Assembly: GCA_003513005.1 (NCBI GenBank)
Contig: DOTD01000087.1
Span: forward strand, 36,913-100,912
Reading direction: 5' to 3'
Length of the DNA: 64,000 nt
From: Desulfotomaculum sp.
Lineage (GTDB): Bacteria > Bacillota > Desulfotomaculia > Desulfotomaculales > Nap2-2B
Each line of letters begins with the position of its first letter. Within the stretch, counting starts at the first letter, position 1. Below the pieces are notes generated by a model. The model did no database searches, was not told the origin of the DNA, and saw only the letters and a list, made by a program, of their open reading frames with translations. The translations under genes were made by a program, and so were the position numbers. Positions 48,462-57,165 of the stretch are shown in pieces.

Positions 48462-48881
48462 ATGAGCAAAGCAGCCATAGATGCCGGTTCGCTGATTGGC
48501 GCCTGGAAGCTGGTTTCCTATGAGGTCCGCAGGCCTGACGGGGGCGTATTCTTGCCAATGGGCAGTGAGCCGGTAGGTTACTATATTATTAGTCACGAAG
48601 GCTACTCGAATGTGTGCCTGACACCGGGAAACCGGGCTAAATCCGCCTCGGACAACCGCTTGACGGATGCTGAAAAGATTGACGCCGCAAATGTTATCTT
48701 TTATGCCGGGAAATACGAAGTAGTTGACAATGATCTGATTGTACGTCCTGATGTAAGTTTTTTGCCAAACTGGGTGGGTACACAGGTAGTCAGGCATGTG
48801 AAACTAGAGGGCGTCATGATGACGCTGAGCGCATTCTTAAAAGACGGATCGGAAGCGGCGCTTACCTGGAAAAAACCTTAG
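48462..48881 (+). CDS. Lipocalin-like domain protein
   Basis: A 139-residue soluble protein. The opening LIGAWKLVSYEVRRPDGGV and the beta-rich body with YYIISHEGYSNV and the late VRHVKLEGVMMTLSAFLKDG match the lipocalin-like PF13924 family, which forms a small beta barrel of unknown ligand. There is no signal peptide. Start ATG 48462 is preceded by AAGGGAGGGG. A consensus promoter lies upstream, so it is expressed on its own. An intact gene between two decayed loci. Confidence 0.82.
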   Translation: MSKAAIDAGSLIGAWKLVSYEVRRPDGGVFLPMGSEPVGYYIISHEGYSNVCLTPGNRAKSASDNRLTDAEKIDAANVIFYAGKYEVVDNDLIVRPDVSFLPNWVGTQVVRHVKLEGVMMTLSAFLKDGSEAALTWKKP

Positions 48882-48904
48882 AAGTGGCAATTATGAATGA
48901 CTGA

Positions 48905-49014
48905 CTGTTTAATTTAGGTTTTTCTGAAGAAATTGTTCGGGAGTCCGGACAATATAAAGGGCTTTTTCCGGGCAGAGTGATTGCGCAGATTGGCCAAAGA
49001 CAATGTTGTGTTAT
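48905..49014 (+). pseudogene. Probable RsgA (YjeQ) N-terminal fragment
   Basis: Codons from 48905 read LFNLGFSEEIVRESGQYKGLFPGRVIAQIGQRQ, resembling the first residues of the ribosome-assembly GTPase RsgA. It starts after a TGA and runs into the modC 3' end on the other strand, so the rest is missing. It is short, so the call is tentative. Confidence 0.4.
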
Positions 49015-50079
49015 TCATTTTTCAAAATACATTTTATCCTGGGGTAAACGGATGTTTATAAGCCCCTGTTCTTTGCTTATCTTATCCCAGATATCCTTAC
49101 TGACTTCCCACTGAATATGATAGTTGGAGTTCCCGTTTGGCGCTTCCGCAAATTTTAAGTATACCGTTTGACGGAACTGCGTTTCAATATTCCCGACAAT
49201 TCTTGCTTTAAAGACATTGCCGGAGTTGTCCCCGTTGCTTAACCGGATATGATTCGCCCTCACACCATAATACCCTTTCTCTGCTTTTGTCTTCGAATCT
49301 GTCTTCAGCCTTATGTTCCATGAAGGAATTTCAATATATCCATCATCAACCCTTACCGCTTCAACAATATTTTTACATCCGGTAATCCGGGCCGCTTCAC
49401 TTGTTTGAGGATTTTCGAATACATCCTTTTTATTTCCAAAAACGTGAAGATCTCCCGAACATAAAACTGCTATTTTTTCACACATCCGGTATGCTTCTTC
49501 AATGTTATGCGTAACAAACAGGGTCGTTCCGCCGAATTCTTTTAAGATTCCCAGTATTTCCCTTGCCATATGGGACCGCAGGTGTTCATCAAGCGCGGAA
49601 AATGGCTCATCTAACAGGATTATATCTGGTTCGGCGGCTATTGTTCTGGCCAGCGCCGTGCGCTGCTGCTGGCCTCCTGAGATTAAGCGGGGATACCTGT
49701 TCTCCAGACCAGTCAGACCGAACCTTTCCAGCAAGTTGCTTATTCTAAGGTTTCTTTCCTGATCAGATAATCCCCTGATACCAAAAGCAATATTATCTTT
49801 CACTGTCAGATGGGGGAAAAGGGCGTAATTTTGAAACAAAAAGCCTACCTTACGATGTTTTGGTTTAATATTAATTCCCTTTTTCGAATCAAAAAATGTT
49901 TTTCCATTGACAATAATCTTCCCTTCATCCGGCTTAACAAGGCCGGCAACGCATCTTAAGGTCATAGTTTTACCCGACCCGGAAGCTCCCAAAAGCGCAA
50001 TCCTTTCCTTTGAGCCTTCGAACTTTACATCTAAAACGAACCCGGGAAGATTCTTCTTTATTTCCACATACAGTTCCAT
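49015..50079 (-). CDS. modC: Molybdate ABC transporter ATPase ModC
   Basis: ATP-binding subunit of the ModABC importer. Walker A GASGSGKT (31-38), signature SGGQQQRTALARTIAAEPDI, Walker B IILLDEPFSALDE, and a C-terminal MOP/TOBE-like region (YGVRANHIRLSN). 354 residues. I take ATG 50079, which overlaps the modB stop (TAATG); the frame extends upstream within modB. Confidence 0.92.
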   Translation of the reverse strand: MELYVEIKKNLPGFVLDVKFEGSKERIALLGASGSGKTMTLRCVAGLVKPDEGKIIVNGKTFFDSKKGINIKPKHRKVGFLFQNYALFPHLTVKDNIAFGIRGLSDQERNLRISNLLERFGLTGLENRYPRLISGGQQQRTALARTIAAEPDIILLDEPFSALDEHLRSHMAREILGILKEFGGTTLFVTHNIEEAYRMCEKIAVLCSGDLHVFGNKKDVFENPQTSEAARITGCKNIVEAVRVDDGYIEIPSWNIRLKTDSKTKAEKGYYGVRANHIRLSNGDNSGNVFKARIVGNIETQFRQTVYLKFAEAPNGNSNYHIQWEVSKDIWDKISKEQGLINIRLPQDKMYFEK

Positions 50080-50768
50080 TACAGTTTCCCCCTGGGACGA
50101 AAAAGCAGCTTGGCCTGAAAGCCTGACCAATAATTCATCAAGACCATTACGATCAGTGAAATAATAAAAATCAACGCTACCCATAAATATGCCTTATCCA
50201 TTTCTCCGCTCTCAGCTGCAAAAAAGATTGCCACAGGTATTGTTTGTGTTCTTCCGGGTATATTTCCGGCAACCATTAAAGTGGCCCCAAATTCTCCGAG
50301 GCTCCTTGCAAAACTAAGAATTGTGCCTGCTGCAATTCCCGGCCATGCTACGGGTACCGCTACTTTATAAAACAGCCTGAATTCGCTTGCTCCGAGCACT
50401 CTGGCAGCGTCTAGAATATTTGAATCTATTTGTTCAAAAGCGGCTCTGACGGTTCTGTACATAAGCGGGAATGAAACAACAGATGCGGCAATTACGATTG
50501 CCGCCCATGAAAAAATTATTTCGATATTGAATTTTTCAAGTAATCCTCCGATAAATCCGTTCTTCCCAAAGATTAATAATAAGAAAAAACCTACAACTGT
50601 AGGAGGCAGAATCATAGGAAGAGTAAGAATACTGTCAATAAAGCCCTTTGTTTTCTTAGAGTAAGCGGCTACAAACCATGCAGCCGCTACTCCAAAAACT
50701 AAAGTTATCAATGTTGCACAGGCGGAGGATCTCATTGAAATCCATAATGGAGAAAAATCATCAATCAA
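50079..50768 (-). CDS. modB: Molybdate ABC transporter permease ModB
   Basis: A 229-residue membrane permease with about five membrane helices and the EAA-type loop (EFRLFYKVAVPVAWPGIAAGTILSFARSLGEFGATLMVAGN). The opening LTLPMILPPTVVGFFLL is typical of ModB. The stop overlaps modC. It lies 19 bases after modA. Confidence 0.93.
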   Translation of the reverse strand: MIDDFSPLWISMRSSACATLITLVFGVAAAWFVAAYSKKTKGFIDSILTLPMILPPTVVGFFLLLIFGKNGFIGGLLEKFNIEIIFSWAAIVIAASVVSFPLMYRTVRAAFEQIDSNILDAARVLGASEFRLFYKVAVPVAWPGIAAGTILSFARSLGEFGATLMVAGNIPGRTQTIPVAIFFAAESGEMDKAYLWVALIFIISLIVMVLMNYWSGFQAKLLFRPRGKL

Positions 50769-50787
50769 CTAAAAGTCCACCTCAAAA

Positions 50788-51618
50788 TTAAGCCGCTGGT
50801 TTAGCTTGGGCATTCGCCAGGAATGTAAACCCGTATTTCTCAAATACACTTTTTGCTTTGGCACCTGACAGAAAATCCATAAAAGCTTTAGCTTCCGCCA
50901 TATGTTTGCTTGATTTGATCACACTTGCAGGATAAACAATCGGCTTATGGCTTTCTTCCGGAGCAACTGCAACTTGCTTAACTTTTTGTGATACTTTTGC
51001 GTCTGTAAGGTAAACAACACCGGCATCAACATTTCCGGTTTCTACCCAGGTCAGTACTTCCTTAACGGATTTGCCGTAAACAGCCTTTGCTGTTATTTTA
51101 TCTAAAATCTTCATATTAGTAAACAAGTCTTCGGCATACTGGCCGGCTGGTACTGTTCTAAATTCACCCAAACCAATTTTTTTAACTGTATCCTTGGTTA
51201 AGTCTTCAAAGCTGGAGACCAGGGAACTGTCTTTGGGTATAATCAATACGAGGCTGTTTCCCAAAAGTGTTTTCTTTGTTCCATTCTCCAGCAATCCCTT
51301 TGTCTCCAAAGCATCCATTTGCTTATTTGCCGCAGAAATAAATACATCGACATCGGCTCCATTTTCTATTTGCTGCTGAAGAGAGCCAGAGGAAGCGAAG
51401 TTATACGTAACATTAACATCCGGAACTTCCTTTGCGTAGATATCTTTGATTTCATTCATGGCGTCTTTCAAGCTTGCCGCCGCTGAAACAGTCAGCGTAA
51501 CCTGGGTTTTAGGAGTTTCCTGGCTTTTTTCAGCCAACTGTTTACTGCACGCTGAAAAGGCAAAAATCACGACAAGTAATAACAGAACCATCCCCGCAAA
51601 ATTCCTAATTCTGACCAC
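50788..51618 (-). CDS. modA: Molybdate-binding lipoprotein ModA
   Basis: A 276-residue substrate-binding protein. The signal peptide has a lipobox (AFSAC), so it is anchored outside the membrane. The mature protein starts VTLTVSAAASLKDAMNEI and has the typical NFASSGSLQQQIENGADVDVFISA and GNVDAGVVYLTDA blocks. GTG 51618 has AAAGGAGG seven bases upstream; the frame is open further but unsupported. Molybdate versus tungstate is not decidable. Confidence 0.92.
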   Translation of the reverse strand: MVRIRNFAGMVLLLLVVIFAFSACSKQLAEKSQETPKTQVTLTVSAAASLKDAMNEIKDIYAKEVPDVNVTYNFASSGSLQQQIENGADVDVFISAANKQMDALETKGLLENGTKKTLLGNSLVLIIPKDSSLVSSFEDLTKDTVKKIGLGEFRTVPAGQYAEDLFTNMKILDKITAKAVYGKSVKEVLTWVETGNVDAGVVYLTDAKVSQKVKQVAVAPEESHKPIVYPASVIKSSKHMAEAKAFMDFLSGAKAKSVFEKYGFTFLANAQAKPAA

Positions 51619-51647
51619 AAAAGTGCCTCCTTTAAAGAATTTATTTA

Positions 51648-51684
51648 TAAAACGTGACCTGGTATTATGTTCTATCACGTTTTA
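51648..51684 (-). promoter_or_regulatory. Operator-like inverted repeat in the modA leader
   Basis: TAAAACGTGA (51648-51657) and TCACGTTTTA (51675-51684) form perfect 10-bp arms with a 17-base spacer. The site begins about three bases downstream of the predicted modA transcription start, as expected for a repressor block; ModE-type regulators bind inverted repeats here. Confidence 0.75.
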
Positions 51685-51693
51685 ATACATATA

Positions 51694-51722
51694 ATTATAA
51701 TTATCTCTAATAAACAAATCAA
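51694..51722 (-). promoter_or_regulatory. SigA-type promoter for modABC
   Basis: On the minus strand TTGATT (51717-51722), exactly 17 bp, TATAAT (51694-51699). The start falls near 51687. Confidence 0.75.
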
Positions 51723-51859
51723 TCATTACATAACATAACTTAATAATTTTAATTATCAGCCAACTTGTTGACCAGAAGGTTTAGTACAGGATCCCGGTAT
51801 TGTCCTTCCGGATACTTCACTAAGATAAAGTAAAATTATAGCAAAGATAATTATTTCTG

Positions 51860-51888
51860 TTCAAATGGATAAAATTTTATGATATAAT
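51860..51888 (+). promoter_or_regulatory. Probable promoter of the regulator gene
   Basis: TTCAAA (51860-51865, weak), 17 bp, TATAAT (51883-51888). It drives the divergent regulator gene; leader about 60 bases. Confidence 0.5.
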
Positions 51889-51953
51889 ACATTCTGTTGG
51901 GTGATGTTTCTTTTTGTTGTGTTTTAATTCTTTATGAAACGGAAGTGGTGTTC

Positions 51954-52907
51954 ATGACAAATACCGGCAGTGAAACACTTACGCCCCAGGAAGTGGCAGA
52001 TTTACTTAAAATAGCTAAAAATACCGTGTACGAGCTTATCAAGCGAGGAGAGTTAAACGCCTATAAAGTTGGGAAAAAAGTCCGGGTTGATTTAAAAGAC
52101 GTTGAAGAATACAAAAACCGCACAAAAAGCAAGGTCTATTCAGCATCAACTATTGTGAAGGAGGATTATTTTCAGAGACTGAATCTTACTGCCGATAATC
52201 TGCCTTCCGGCAACCTGGTTATTTGCGGGCAGGATCCCCTTCTTGATATCCTATCCAGGTATCTTGAAAATCACCCGAACGGTATCAGGACACTTCGTTC
52301 CTATGTTGGCAGCTATAATGGATTATTTGCTTTGTATAATGGTTTCGCTCACGTGGCAACGGCGCATTTATGGGATGGAGATTCGGGAGAGTATAATGTT
52401 CCTTATGTAAAAAGAATGCTGCCCGGCATACCCTGCGTTATCATTCACCTTGCTTACAGAACTCAGGGATTTTATGTAGCAAAAGGGAACCCTAGAAATA
52501 TAAAAGATTGGGAGGACCTGAAGAGGAAAGATATTACGATAATAAACAGGGAAAAAGGAAGCGGAACGAGAGTTTTATTGGATGAACATCTGCGTCTGCT
52601 GGGTATCTACGGTTCATCCCTAAATGGCTATAATCGTGAATGTACTTCTCATCTGGCTGTGGCAAGCGCTATTTACCGTGGTGAAGCTGATTTAGGTATC
52701 GGAAATGAAATTGCCGGTCTTTCAGTAAAAGGTATCGACTTTATACCTGTACAGGCGGAAAGATATGAAATGATTATCAAAAAAGAGGATTTTAATAAAG
52801 CTCCTTTTCGTGCCATTATGGAAATAATAAAATCACCGGATTATAAATCAGAAATAATTGGAATTGGCGGATATAATATTAACGAAATAGGAAAGATCGT
52901 CACCTGA
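51954..52907 (+). CDS. Molybdate-responsive one-component regulator (HTH + PBP-like domain)
   Basis: A 317-residue regulator: excisionase-type helix-turn-helix (LTPQEVADLLKIAKNTVYEL, about residues 8-28, plus AYKVGKKVRVDLKDVEEY) followed by a periplasmic-binding-protein-like domain (PF12727 type) covering the rest, with RTQGFYVAKGNPRNI, NREKGSGTRVLLDEHLR and GIGNEIAGLSVKGIDF. The same domain serves as ligand sensor in molybdate regulators. It is divergent from modABC, so it probably represses it. I start at ATG 51954 because the Met there precedes the helix-turn-helix; the frame is open upstream. Ligand is inferred from the neighbours. Confidence 0.82.
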   Translation: MTNTGSETLTPQEVADLLKIAKNTVYELIKRGELNAYKVGKKVRVDLKDVEEYKNRTKSKVYSASTIVKEDYFQRLNLTADNLPSGNLVICGQDPLLDILSRYLENHPNGIRTLRSYVGSYNGLFALYNGFAHVATAHLWDGDSGEYNVPYVKRMLPGIPCVIIHLAYRTQGFYVAKGNPRNIKDWEDLKRKDITIINREKGSGTRVLLDEHLRLLGIYGSSLNGYNRECTSHLAVASAIYRGEADLGIGNEIAGLSVKGIDFIPVQAERYEMIIKKEDFNKAPFRAIMEIIKSPDYKSEIIGIGGYNINEIGKIVT

Positions 52908-52914
52908 AGCCAAT

Positions 52915-52987
52915 CAAATACAGGGGGACGGTTCTTAAAGCGTATAAAAACATAAGTATATACGCGAGAACCGTCCCCCTGTATTTG
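52915..52987. repeat. REP-like palindromic element
   Basis: 21-bp perfect inverted arms (52915-52935 and 52967-52987, core ACAGGGGGACGGTTCT) around a 31-base centre, itself partly self-complementary (GCGTATA/TATACGC). From memory, the core ACAGGGGGACGGTTCT is common in intergenic DNA of many clostridial genomes. It lies between the regulator and patatin genes and may also act as bidirectional terminator. Confidence 0.8.
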
Positions 52988-53039
52988 CAGATTCGCCTGG
53001 TTTTATACCTTGGGCATCCTTCTATGGGCTAAGTGACTG

Positions 53040-54029
53040 CTACTGCCTGTACTTTTTCTTCCACTCTTCAAAATCCCATGTCTTAAGGAAATTTTCAGCC
53101 GTTTTTTTACCGTTATCATATAGTTTCAGGCTTTCTTCCTGGGTAATGTCAAAGTAAGTTGTCTTTATTTCCTTTTCTATGCCGTCAATATTAATTACCG
53201 TGGGAATTCCTATTGTCCTGTCATAATCACCCTTCGACTTGGAGATATAAAAATTATCATGTGCGCCAATCATTGTGCCGACAAGCGCCATTAAATAACT
53301 TAAAGGATTGTGTATAGTATTTTTAGGATCACCTTTCTTAATTTCCCTCGTATTCGGCTCCATCAGCTTAAAACCAAATGTTGGCCATGGCGGTGAGCTG
53401 GTACCGTCGTCCATAAGCCAGATCGGATAGTTGCTTAACACCCCGCCGTCTACAATGATGTGTACCTTTCCGCTGTTGTCCTCAATCTTTACGGGCTCAA
53501 AAAACAAAGGAATGCTCATACTCATTCGCACAGCTTTGGCAATGCTGAACTGGTCAGGATTATGGCCAAAATCCTTAAGGTCCTGTGGAAGGACAAGCAG
53601 CCTGTGGTCAGTTATGTCCGTTGCAATTACCTGCAGCCTGTACATATATTTTTCTTCAGTGTAATCGGTTCTTATCTGGCCAAAAGTGGTCTTTCCCTTG
53701 GCTTCCAGCAAGTCGCCGAGCCAGGATTCAAAGTATTTACCCTCATATATTCCATACTCAAAAAGTGTACTCAGGCCCTTTCCGATAACACCGAACTTGT
53801 CCAGAAATCCCTCATCCTTGAATTTTTTGTAATCCAATTTCAGCAGTTCGTTTTTAATTTCTTCGGTTTTGTAATCCACTGCAAGCAATGCGGCTACAAT
53901 CGCCCCCGCTGAAGTTCCTGCCATATTCTCAAATACATAGCCTGCTTCTTCTATTCCGGCAACCGCGCCGACCAGGCCAATTCCCTTAACCCCGCCGCCT
54001 TCAAAAACACTATCGGCTTTAATCGCCAT
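53040..54029 (-). CDS. Patatin-like phospholipase
   Basis: A 329-residue lipid hydrolase. Oxyanion loop GGGVKGIG (11-18), nucleophile elbow GTSAG (S40), and later DGG with catalytic Asp (IIVDGGVLSNYP) give the Ser-Asp dyad of the patatin family. The substrate is unspecified. No signal peptide is seen. Start ATG 54029 follows GGGAGGTGG closely. It stands alone between divergent regions. Confidence 0.9.
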   Translation of the reverse strand: MAIKADSVFEGGGVKGIGLVGAVAGIEEAGYVFENMAGTSAGAIVAALLAVDYKTEEIKNELLKLDYKKFKDEGFLDKFGVIGKGLSTLFEYGIYEGKYFESWLGDLLEAKGKTTFGQIRTDYTEEKYMYRLQVIATDITDHRLLVLPQDLKDFGHNPDQFSIAKAVRMSMSIPLFFEPVKIEDNSGKVHIIVDGGVLSNYPIWLMDDGTSSPPWPTFGFKLMEPNTREIKKGDPKNTIHNPLSYLMALVGTMIGAHDNFYISKSKGDYDRTIGIPTVINIDGIEKEIKTTYFDITQEESLKLYDNGKKTAENFLKTWDFEEWKKKYRQ

Positions 54030-54193
54030 CCACCTCCCGGGATTATTACAAACCTATTTTTTATAGTAATTATTTGGATATTTATTTAAATAGTCCTCTG
54101 GTATATCTTACCATATGCCTTAAAAATTTAAGATTATGTATGAAATTGGTGAACGATCACGCGGCAAAAGAGGGGAGGAAAGATGACTTCAAT

Positions 54194-54403
54194 CTATCCA
54201 ATAAGCTCCAACATCTTTTTTATATCCTCTGCGGCCATTTCGAATTTTGACTTTTCGATGAGGATGTTGCCGCCGGTCATGATATAAGATGGGAATACTC
54301 GTATTGCACCATAATAAATCTCGCTGTTTCTTAACTTATATGTTGATACGGACGGTATAATGCCTTTTCCTGTTTTCTGCTTTGTGATCGTTAAAACATC
54401 CTT
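54194..54403 (-). pseudogene. C-terminal-looking ORF fragment, unassigned
   Basis: 69 codons open to TAG 54194, ending ...FPSYIMTGGNILIEKSKFEMAAEDIKKMLELIG. The frame starts right after a TGA and has no start codon, so it is likely the end of a lost gene. Family not recognised. It lies in the 637-base gap 54030-54666, which also contains the inverted repeats and promoter listed below. Confidence 0.35.
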
Positions 54404-54435
54404 TCAAGCTTATAATAGAGGTATAACATCCTGAC

Positions 54436-54509
54436 GTTCTTTTTGTTTGCTAATCATCACATCCATCATTTTCTTCATTATATCAAAAAGCAAAGTAAAC
54501 AAAAAGAAC
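54436..54509. repeat. 13-bp perfect inverted repeat
   Basis: GTTCTTTTTGTTT (54436-54448) and AAACAAAAAGAAC (54497-54509) with a 48-base centre. It may mark a small mobile element's ends or form a stem. No coding sequence is inside. Confidence 0.55.
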
Positions 54510-54526
54510 ATCCCCATGTTTTGCCA

Positions 54527-54550
54527 TTGTATACGGTCCCTTGTATACAA
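54527..54550 (+). promoter_or_regulatory. TTGTATAC motif cluster (upstream operators)
   Basis: TTGTATAC at 54527-54534 and the perfect palindrome TTGTATACAA at 54541-54550, 14 bases apart. A related site sits downstream of the promoter at 54623. A likely binding motif for a regulator of the glutamate synthase gene. Confidence 0.5.
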
Positions 54551-54581
54551 GTATAGTTAAAAGTAGCAGTTATTGTTTTGT

Positions 54582-54644
54582 TTGAAATCTTTTGTTATGA
54601 TAATGTATAAATTTATTTTAATTTGTATGTAATGTTGCATACAA
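54582..54644 (+). promoter_or_regulatory. Promoter and third TTGTAT-type operator of the glutamate synthase gene
   Basis: TTGAAA (54582-54587), 18 bp, TATAAA (54606-54611), then the inverted repeat TTGTATG-N8-CATACAA (54623-54644) at about +5 to +27, just before the ribosome binding site GGGAGG. The arms share TTGTAT with the upstream sites. Confidence 0.55.
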
Positions 54645-54666
54645 GATATTACAGGGAGGTAATAAA

Positions 54667-56310
54667 ATGATTGAGTATCCAAAAAACAACGACGTTCTAA
54701 ACACTGTTAACAGAGGAAATGCTGCGGAATCCGGGCTGTGTACGCTTTGCCGTGCAGACTGCAGGGGGAAGTGTGAAACGTGGATGTCCAGCATGAAGGG
54801 AAGAAAACTGCTTTACCCAAGAGATTTTGGTACCGTAACTGCAGGAAGCTCAAATGTAAATCACATTGGTGTATGCTATAACAATCTAAGAATCCAGGGC
54901 TACAATTACGGTGCTTTTGGCCTTGGGGAAGGCCTTTCAAATAGTGCAGATGACTGTATATTTCCAAATGTAAGCCTTGAAACAGAATTTGGAAAGAATG
55001 TTAAGACCAAATCCAGTGTTCCACTCATGACAGGCGCGTTAGGATCAACATTCATTGCCGCGAAATACTGGGAGTCTTTCGCTATAGGCGCTGCGCTGGT
55101 CGGCTTTCCCATTGTTGTAGGAGAAAATGTTGTTGGGGTTGATAAACAGTCAGTTATTGAAAATGGCAGAATTGTAAAAGCTCCCGAGCTTGAAAGAAGA
55201 ATAGACGTCTATCTGAAATATTTTGGTGGTTATGGGGCTATAATTGTTCAAATGAATGTGGAAGATACCCGTAATGGTGTTGCTGAGTATTTAATTGAAA
55301 AATATGGTGACAAGGTAATAATTGAGCTTAAATGGGGGCAGGGAGCAAAAGATATCGGTGGCGAAATACAGGTCACCAACCTTGATTATGCCATTTTCCT
55401 GAAAGAAAGAGGATATATTGTTGACCCTGATCCTACAAAACCTGAAGTTCAGGAAGCCTTTAACAACGGAGCTATTAAATCCTTTGCCCGTCACTCAAGG
55501 TTGGGATATACGAACCTTGATAATTTCTATCAGGTTAAAGAAGACTTCACAAAGCATGTAGAATATTTAAGAGGACTTGGCTACGAGAGGATAACCCTTA
55601 AGACAGGTTCCTATGGTATGGAAGCCCTTGCCATGTCTATCAAATTTGCTACCGACTCAAAGCTTGACCTGCTGACCATTGACGGCTCAGGCGGAGGTAC
55701 AGGCATGAGTCCGTGGCATATGATGGATAACTGGGGTGTTCCTTCAATACACCTTCATGCAAAGTCATATGAATATGCGCAATTGCTGGCAGCAAAAGGA
55801 TGCGATGTAGTGGATATGGCGTTTGCCGGCGGTTTTGCAAGAGAAGATCATATTTTTAAGGCGCTAGCGCTTGGGGCGCCTTTTACAAAGCTTATTTGCA
55901 TGGGAAGGGCTCTTATGATACCGGGCTTCCTGGGTTCAAACATTGAAGGTGTATTGTATCCTGAAAGAAAAGAACGTTTGAACGGTAACTGGAATGATTT
56001 GCCAAAGACTATTACCGAAGAATTCGGAGCAACATCTGAAAACATCTTTGCAGGATATTTTGATGTGAAGAAAAAAGTGGGCGCCGATGAAATGAAAAAT
56101 ATTCCACTTGGCGCAATCGCTGTTTGGACACTTTCGGACAAGCTATCGGCAGGCTTACAGCAATTGATGGCAGGTGCAAGAAAATTCAATGTTGCCGAAG
56201 TATCAAGAGATGATCTGTTCTCGGCAAACAGGGAGACTGAAAAAGAAACGGGTATCAGATTTATGACCGAAGTAAACGATGAATTAGCAAAGAAGATTTT
56301 GAGTTTATAA
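54667..56310 (+). CDS. FMN-binding glutamate synthase family protein
   Basis: A 547-residue protein of the GltB-like (GltS_FMN) family, a TIM barrel binding FMN and, in true glutamate synthases, making glutamate from 2-oxoglutarate and glutamine-derived ammonia. Here the amidotransferase part is absent, as in archaeal-type stand-alone members. The barrel has IELKWGQGAKDIGGEI, TIDGSGGGTGMSPWHM and VDMAFAGGFAREDHIFKALALGA. The N-terminus carries an uncommon four-Cys motif, C25-x2-C28-x3-C32-x3-C36, which could hold an iron-sulfur cluster. Start ATG 54667 has GGGAGG upstream. Substrate not certain. Confidence 0.85.
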   Translation: MIEYPKNNDVLNTVNRGNAAESGLCTLCRADCRGKCETWMSSMKGRKLLYPRDFGTVTAGSSNVNHIGVCYNNLRIQGYNYGAFGLGEGLSNSADDCIFPNVSLETEFGKNVKTKSSVPLMTGALGSTFIAAKYWESFAIGAALVGFPIVVGENVVGVDKQSVIENGRIVKAPELERRIDVYLKYFGGYGAIIVQMNVEDTRNGVAEYLIEKYGDKVIIELKWGQGAKDIGGEIQVTNLDYAIFLKERGYIVDPDPTKPEVQEAFNNGAIKSFARHSRLGYTNLDNFYQVKEDFTKHVEYLRGLGYERITLKTGSYGMEALAMSIKFATDSKLDLLTIDGSGGGTGMSPWHMMDNWGVPSIHLHAKSYEYAQLLAAKGCDVVDMAFAGGFAREDHIFKALALGAPFTKLICMGRALMIPGFLGSNIEGVLYPERKERLNGNWNDLPKTITEEFGATSENIFAGYFDVKKKVGADEMKNIPLGAIAVWTLSDKLSAGLQQLMAGARKFNVAEVSRDDLFSANRETEKETGIRFMTEVNDELAKKILSL

Positions 56311-56322
56311 TTAAAAGCAAAG

Positions 56323-56368
56323 AAGAGGGCAAGTTGGGGAATCCTTGACTTGACCTCTTGAACTTTTG
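56323..56368 (+). terminator. Terminator after the glutamate synthase gene
   Basis: 12-bp stem with one mismatch (AAGAGGGCAAGT 56323-56334 with ACTTGACCTCTT 56348-56359), 13-nt loop, then TGAACTTTT. Beginning 12 bases after the stop. Confidence 0.7.
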
Positions 56369-56529
56369 TCGGTTTTACGGGCAGCATCCGGTAATCTTCC
56401 TCCAAAGTCTTTATCGTACGGTAAAGTTTGTGGGCATAAGGAAACTCCCTCAATTTTCGTTAGAAACACAGGCTCAGAAGTCACATGGACGATCTCCTCA
56501 AGGTCAAGATGATTAATTGACTTCCGGTT

Positions 56530-57151
56530 TTATCTTTTGAACTGTTCCTGTTTGGGTTGCGTAATCCCGGCTGCTTTTCCGGCTTCGATGCTATGTAATA
56601 ACCACGCCATATTTCGTCCTAAAGTACGCATTACAAACATACCCTCCGCATCTTTCGCCACTTCTTCGGGCGTCATTCCATGTACCTGATTCCAATACCG
56701 TGAAGATACGACCGGCATATTGCTGATAGTGAAGTATTTGTTAATTTGGTCAAATGTGGCAGTTGCCCCTCCACGGCGGCAGCTTACTACGGTAGCACCC
56801 GGCTTATATTGGAACAGTTCCCCGTTGGCGGACTGTACCCGTTGACGGCAAACGCCCTGTCTAAGAATGAGTCAAAGCGACCGAGGCGGCTGCAAAATGT
56901 ACCGGCGATCCAAAAACAAATCCATTCGTGGAAGATGCTTTCTCTAAAAAATCGTTCACCGTATCATCTCTAAAGCATTTACCGTTTTTCGTACAAGTGA
57001 AAAAACCGATACAACCGCTGATGGGTTTGTTGCCGACTTGGAATATTTCAGTTTCAATGCCATTTTCACGCAAAGTTTTTTCGACTTCCTGTAATGCAGT
57101 ATATGTACAACCTTTTTCATTGGGACTACCATTTACCAGGATTACTTTCAT
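56530..57151 (-). pseudogene. Flavodoxin-family NAD(P)H-dependent oxidoreductase, one frameshift
   Basis: The N-terminal part (57151-56870) is MKVILVNGSPNEKGCTYTALQEVEKTLRENG... to VFGSPVHFAAAS, the FMN-binding phosphate loop and YGSP-type region of NADPH-dependent FMN reductases. At about 56870 one base is missing (ACTCATT where ACTTCATT would keep frame), after which the homology goes on in another frame through AVNG, GELFQYKPGATVVSCRRGGAT to MPVVSSRYWNQVHG...GRNMAWLLHSIEAGKAAG. The single gap could be an assembly error. A good ribosome binding site (GGAGG) precedes 57151. Confidence 0.85.
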
Positions 57152-57165
57152 TTTTCTTCCTCCAG

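Noticed and set aside
56330..56460. Minus-strand frame MREFPYAHKLYRTIKTLEEDY as a transposase end
   Set aside because: About 30 residues with no match; the rest of that frame is antisense of the glutamate synthase gene.
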